From JBCBKZ01 sp039026975 (lineage in GTDB: Bacteria > Bacteroidota > Bacteroidia > J057): a DNA stretch of 26,839 bases. A program made the position numbers and the translations under genes. Within the stretch, counting starts at the first letter, position 1. Each line of letters begins with the position of its first letter. The notes under the pieces are model-generated. The model was not told the DNA's origin. It made no database searches and saw only the letters and a program-made list of their open reading frames with translations. The stretch spans positions 1 to 26,839 of the forward strand of contig JBCCLI010000037.1 in assembly GCA_039026975.1 (NCBI GenBank), written 5' to 3'. Positions 24,669-26,839 of the stretch are shown piece by piece.

Positions 24669-24705
24669 TGATTATCAGCTTATCAGGCTCAATAAAAATC
24701 TAATT

Positions 24706-26082
24706 ATGTTATTCTCATATAAAAGAATTCTGACAGCTACATGGCTGGTTTTCTCGTCATTCATTCTCATGGCTCAAAAAGAGGATGTTCCCCCCTCTGT
24801 AGATCTCAGAATGTATGACATCATAGAGGCAGTTTCTCCAGACAGAATAGAAGCAGATATCCGAAAACTCGTGAGCTTTGGTACCAGAAATACCTTATCT
24901 GATACAGTATCAGATACCCGGGGTATAGGTGCTGCCAGAAGATGGATAAAGTCAGAGTTCAAGCAAATTTCTGCTGACTGTGGAGAATGCTTGGAAGTTT
25001 CTGCTCCGGGATTCTTAGTCAAGAAAGGCGAAAACAGGCGCTTTACTAAGGATGTACAGATCGTGAATGTGATAGCTATTCAGAGAGGGACAAAGTACCC
25101 AGACAGGTACGTGATCATGAGTAGTGATATAGATTCCAGGCCCTCAGACGTAACCAACGAAGCCATAGATTCTCCCGGTGCTAATGATAATGCCAGTGGG
25201 GTAGCGGGTACGCTGGAAGCAGCACGGGTGCTAAGCCATTATAAATTTGAGAATAGCATCATTTACACAACCCTTTCAGGAGAGGAACAGGGCCTATTTG
25301 GAGGAAAGTTTATGGCTAAGCAAGCCCTAGAACAGGGATGGGACATCATCGGGGTGTTAAATAATGACATGATAGGAAATATCCATGGACTTGATGGAGT
25401 GATAGAGAATAACACCTTCCGCATATTCTCTGAGCCTACGCCCGTTACGGAGACAGATGCCCAAAGAAGGAGAAGAAGATTCTATGGTGGAGAAGTAGAT
25501 GGCGTTTCTCGTCAGTTGGCCAGATACATTGCCAAAACCACAGAAACCTATATGACCAACCTGAGGCCCATTCTCATCTACAGATTGGACAGATTTGGGC
25601 GCGGAGGGCACCATAGGCCCTTCAATGATGAAGGCTTCGCAGGTATACGCATCATGGAGACACATGAGCATTATCACAGGCAGCATCAGGATGTGCGAGT
25701 AGAGGAGGGGATAGCTTATGGAGATGTGATAGAAGGGGTAAACTTTGAGTATGCGGCTAAACTTACGGCTGTTAATGCCATAAATTTAGCTTCCCTGGCG
25801 GCAGCTCCACCTGCCCCTAAGGAGGTGAAAATAGGAGGTGTAGTTCAACCGGATACTAAGTTGAGTTGGGAAATGTTGGAAGATGAATCCTTAGCAGGGT
25901 ATAAGCTCTACTGGCGGAAGACTACAGCTCCTCAATGGCAGCACAGTAGATATGTGGGGAAAGTTAGTCAGTATACCCTGAAGGGAATCATCATAGATAA
26001 TTACCTGTTTGGGGTAGCTGCAGTAGGAAAGAACGGACATGAAAGCCCGGTAGTCTTCCCTAGCGGGGTGATATTTGATTGA
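24706..26082 (+). CDS. M28-family peptidase with C-terminal Fn3-like domain
   Basis: A 458-residue exported protein (hydrophobic residues ~9-22, likely cleavage after MAQ). The peptidase domain (~45-370) shows most M28 features: D161 in GANDNASG (bridging Asp), E193/E194 in SGEEQG (general base and ligand), D221 in NNDMIG, and a His-rich THEHYHR at 319-325. The first metal ligand, normally His in a GHYDS-type motif, is Asp141 in SSDIDSR; this may be a variant ligand of a subfamily. Residues ~372-458 look like a fibronectin type III domain (KLSWEMLEDESLAGYKLYW). M28 enzymes are usually zinc aminopeptidases or carboxypeptidases. Neighbouring amidohydrolases suggest peptide turnover in the periplasm, but this is inferred. 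Confidence 0.9.
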   Translation: MLFSYKRILTATWLVFSSFILMAQKEDVPPSVDLRMYDIIEAVSPDRIEADIRKLVSFGTRNTLSDTVSDTRGIGAARRWIKSEFKQISADCGECLEVSAPGFLVKKGENRRFTKDVQIVNVIAIQRGTKYPDRYVIMSSDIDSRPSDVTNEAIDSPGANDNASGVAGTLEAARVLSHYKFENSIIYTTLSGEEQGLFGGKFMAKQALEQGWDIIGVLNNDMIGNIHGLDGVIENNTFRIFSEPTPVTETDAQRRRRRFYGGEVDGVSRQLARYIAKTTETYMTNLRPILIYRLDRFGRGGHHRPFNDEGFAGIRIMETHEHYHRQHQDVRVEEGIAYGDVIEGVNFEYAAKLTAVNAINLASLAAAPPAPKEVKIGGVVQPDTKLSWEMLEDESLAGYKLYWRKTTAPQWQHSRYVGKVSQYTLKGIIIDNYLFGVAAVGKNGHESPVVFPSGVIFD

Positions 26083-26124
26083 GGAAAGATTTTATTTCAT
26101 TTTTAACCACCTTAAAATCAAGTA

Positions 26125-26154
26125 ATACGTATATTGAAAAAAAATACACGTGTA
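26125..26154. promoter_or_regulatory. Two small palindromes, candidate antitoxin operator
   Basis: ATACGTAT (26125-26132) and TACACGTGTA (26145-26154) are both perfect palindromes centred on ACGT. Their centres are 21 bp apart, two helical turns, and the second abuts the antitoxin ATG. Ribbon-helix-helix antitoxins commonly bind such paired dyads to autoregulate, so this is a reasonable operator candidate. Each palindrome alone is short enough to occur by chance. Confidence 0.4.
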
Positions 26155-26406
26155 ATGAGTACAAAACTCACCTTAACTATAGAGAAATCAGTGATAGAGA
26201 AGGCCAAGAAGTTTGCAAAAGCTTCAGGAAGAAGCCTTTCTGATATAGTTGAGTCTTATCTGGAGAAATTGGTGGCACCCTTAAATGAGTCTGATGAGGA
26301 AGTACCTGAAGAGCTGAAAGAGCTATTTGGTTCTGTAAAAATACCTGACGATTTAGATGAGAAAAAAGCTATGCGTGATATAATGTTTGAGAAACATCAT
26401 GAGTAA
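26155..26406 (+). CDS. Ribbon-helix-helix-like antitoxin (DUF6364-type)
   Basis: An 83-residue protein from the ATG at 26155. Residues 1-40 give the MSTKLTLTIEKSVIEKAKKF beta-alpha pattern followed by GRSLSDIVESYLEKL, typical of DUF6364 antitoxins with a ribbon-helix-helix fold. The acidic C-terminal tail (~45-83) would wrap around the toxin. A TTG at 26134 would add seven residues, but the family consensus begins at MSTKLT. It overlaps the PIN gene by 8 bases, so the two are translationally coupled in antitoxin-first order. It should neutralise the toxin and repress its own promoter; two ACGT-centred dyads sit right before the start. Confidence 0.85.
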   Translation: MSTKLTLTIEKSVIEKAKKFAKASGRSLSDIVESYLEKLVAPLNESDEEVPEELKELFGSVKIPDDLDEKKAMRDIMFEKHHE

Positions 26407-26809
26407 CTATTTTCTTGATACGAATATTCTCGTAGACTTTTTAGGAAATCGAGAACCATTTGGAAAATATGCGCTAAAGATATTTAAAAAGGGGGTTAGC
26501 GGAGACTGGACACTTTGGACCTCTAGCAATTCCATTCTCACATCCTATTATATAATTGGAAAAATTGAAGGATGGGAAATAGCAAAAAAGAAGACAGCTC
26601 AATTGGTCCCATTAGTGGAGATTAATCCAATGAGTAAAGGAGATCTACTCCATGCCCTTAATTCAAATTTCAAAGATGTTGAAGATGCAGCACAGCATAG
26701 CTGCGCTATTGGAATTAAAGGGATTGATGGAATCATCACCAGAAACAAAAAAGATTTTAAGCACAGTCAATTAAAGGTTTATAATCCTTCTGAGCTTTTT
26801 TCGGATTAA
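26399..26809 (+). CDS. PIN-domain toxin (VapC-like)
   Basis: A 136-residue PIN-domain protein starting at the ATG at 26399, which overlaps the end of the antitoxin gene by 8 bases. Acidic residues of a metal-dependent RNase site are visible: D7 in FLDTNILVD, D93/E95/D96 in FKDVEDAAQ, and D110 plus D119 in GIDGIITRNKKDF. Family toxins cleave RNA, often tRNA, at specific sites; the target here is unknown. The pair is an ordinary type II toxin-antitoxin module, complete within the window (stop at 26807-26809). A spurious TTG start at 26387 should not be used. No mobility genes flank it, although such modules often move. Confidence 0.9.
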   Translation: MSNYFLDTNILVDFLGNREPFGKYALKIFKKGVSGDWTLWTSSNSILTSYYIIGKIEGWEIAKKKTAQLVPLVEINPMSKGDLLHALNSNFKDVEDAAQHSCAIGIKGIDGIITRNKKDFKHSQLKVYNPSELFSD

Positions 26810-26839
26810 GTCGTACTTAAAAAGAAATAGCACACATGA

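Overview
The window looks like chromosomal DNA of a Bacteroidota bacterium, most likely a marine-type Cytophagales relative. The evidence is a SusB-like GH97 glycosidase lipoprotein, a large FtsX/MacB-type permease, a BlaI/M56 pair whose protease carries a TonB-C domain, many short secreted proteins, a near absence of Shine-Dalgarno sites, and a few elements resembling the Bacteroidota -7 box (TAnnTTTG). I see no rRNA, tRNA, CRISPR array, intact insertion sequence or phage gene.

Layout. (1) 1-1915: a perfect 22-bp palindrome, then a phosphohexomutase gene on the minus strand with a clear terminator. (2) 2194-6744, plus strand: a Crp/Fnr-type regulator, a secreted DUF1349-like protein, an AHL-lactonase-like metallo-beta-lactamase-fold lipoprotein and a GH97 glycosidase, closed by a bidirectional terminator. 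(3) 6811-8958, minus strand: an SDR oxidoreductase and a putative outer-membrane barrel protein. (4) 8959-10394: a poorly coding, decaying stretch with a ~100-bp direct repeat (orphan copy at 9003, second copy just upstream of the permease) around a small minus-strand gene broken by one in-frame stop. (5) 10395-12800: an FtsX-type permease. (6) 12843-15502, minus strand: a small Ig-like/single-TM protein and two tandem paralogous AraC regulators. (7) 15826-20095, plus strand: a BlaI repressor preceded by a 32-bp interrupted palindrome, an M56 protease with a C-terminal TonB-C domain, then a run of short secreted genes made of the same domain (one with two domains, two with one, and a fifth locus in decay). 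(8) 20235-26082, plus strand: a double amidohydrolase, a single amidohydrolase that has lost its metal ligands, and an M28-type peptidase. (9) 26125-26809: a type II toxin-antitoxin pair (ribbon-helix-helix-like antitoxin, PIN toxin) with two small dyads in front of it.

The most unusual region is 15826-20095. BlaI and M56 proteins normally form a protease-relieved repressor switch. Here the periplasmic TonB-C domain of the sensor protease has been copied into a string of free-standing exported proteins that share a PLNM...IGYP...WVNIPF core. The array shows duplication, domain loss (second domain of the 17606 gene) and pseudogenisation (19689-20095). These secreted copies could be ligands, decoys or competitors for whatever the M56 sensor domain binds; this is inference.

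Other points worth a look: the paired repeats around 9003/10284; the toxin-antitoxin dyads centred 21 bp apart; and the amidohydrolase cluster, in which only one of three amidohydrolase units keeps a full set of metal ligands.
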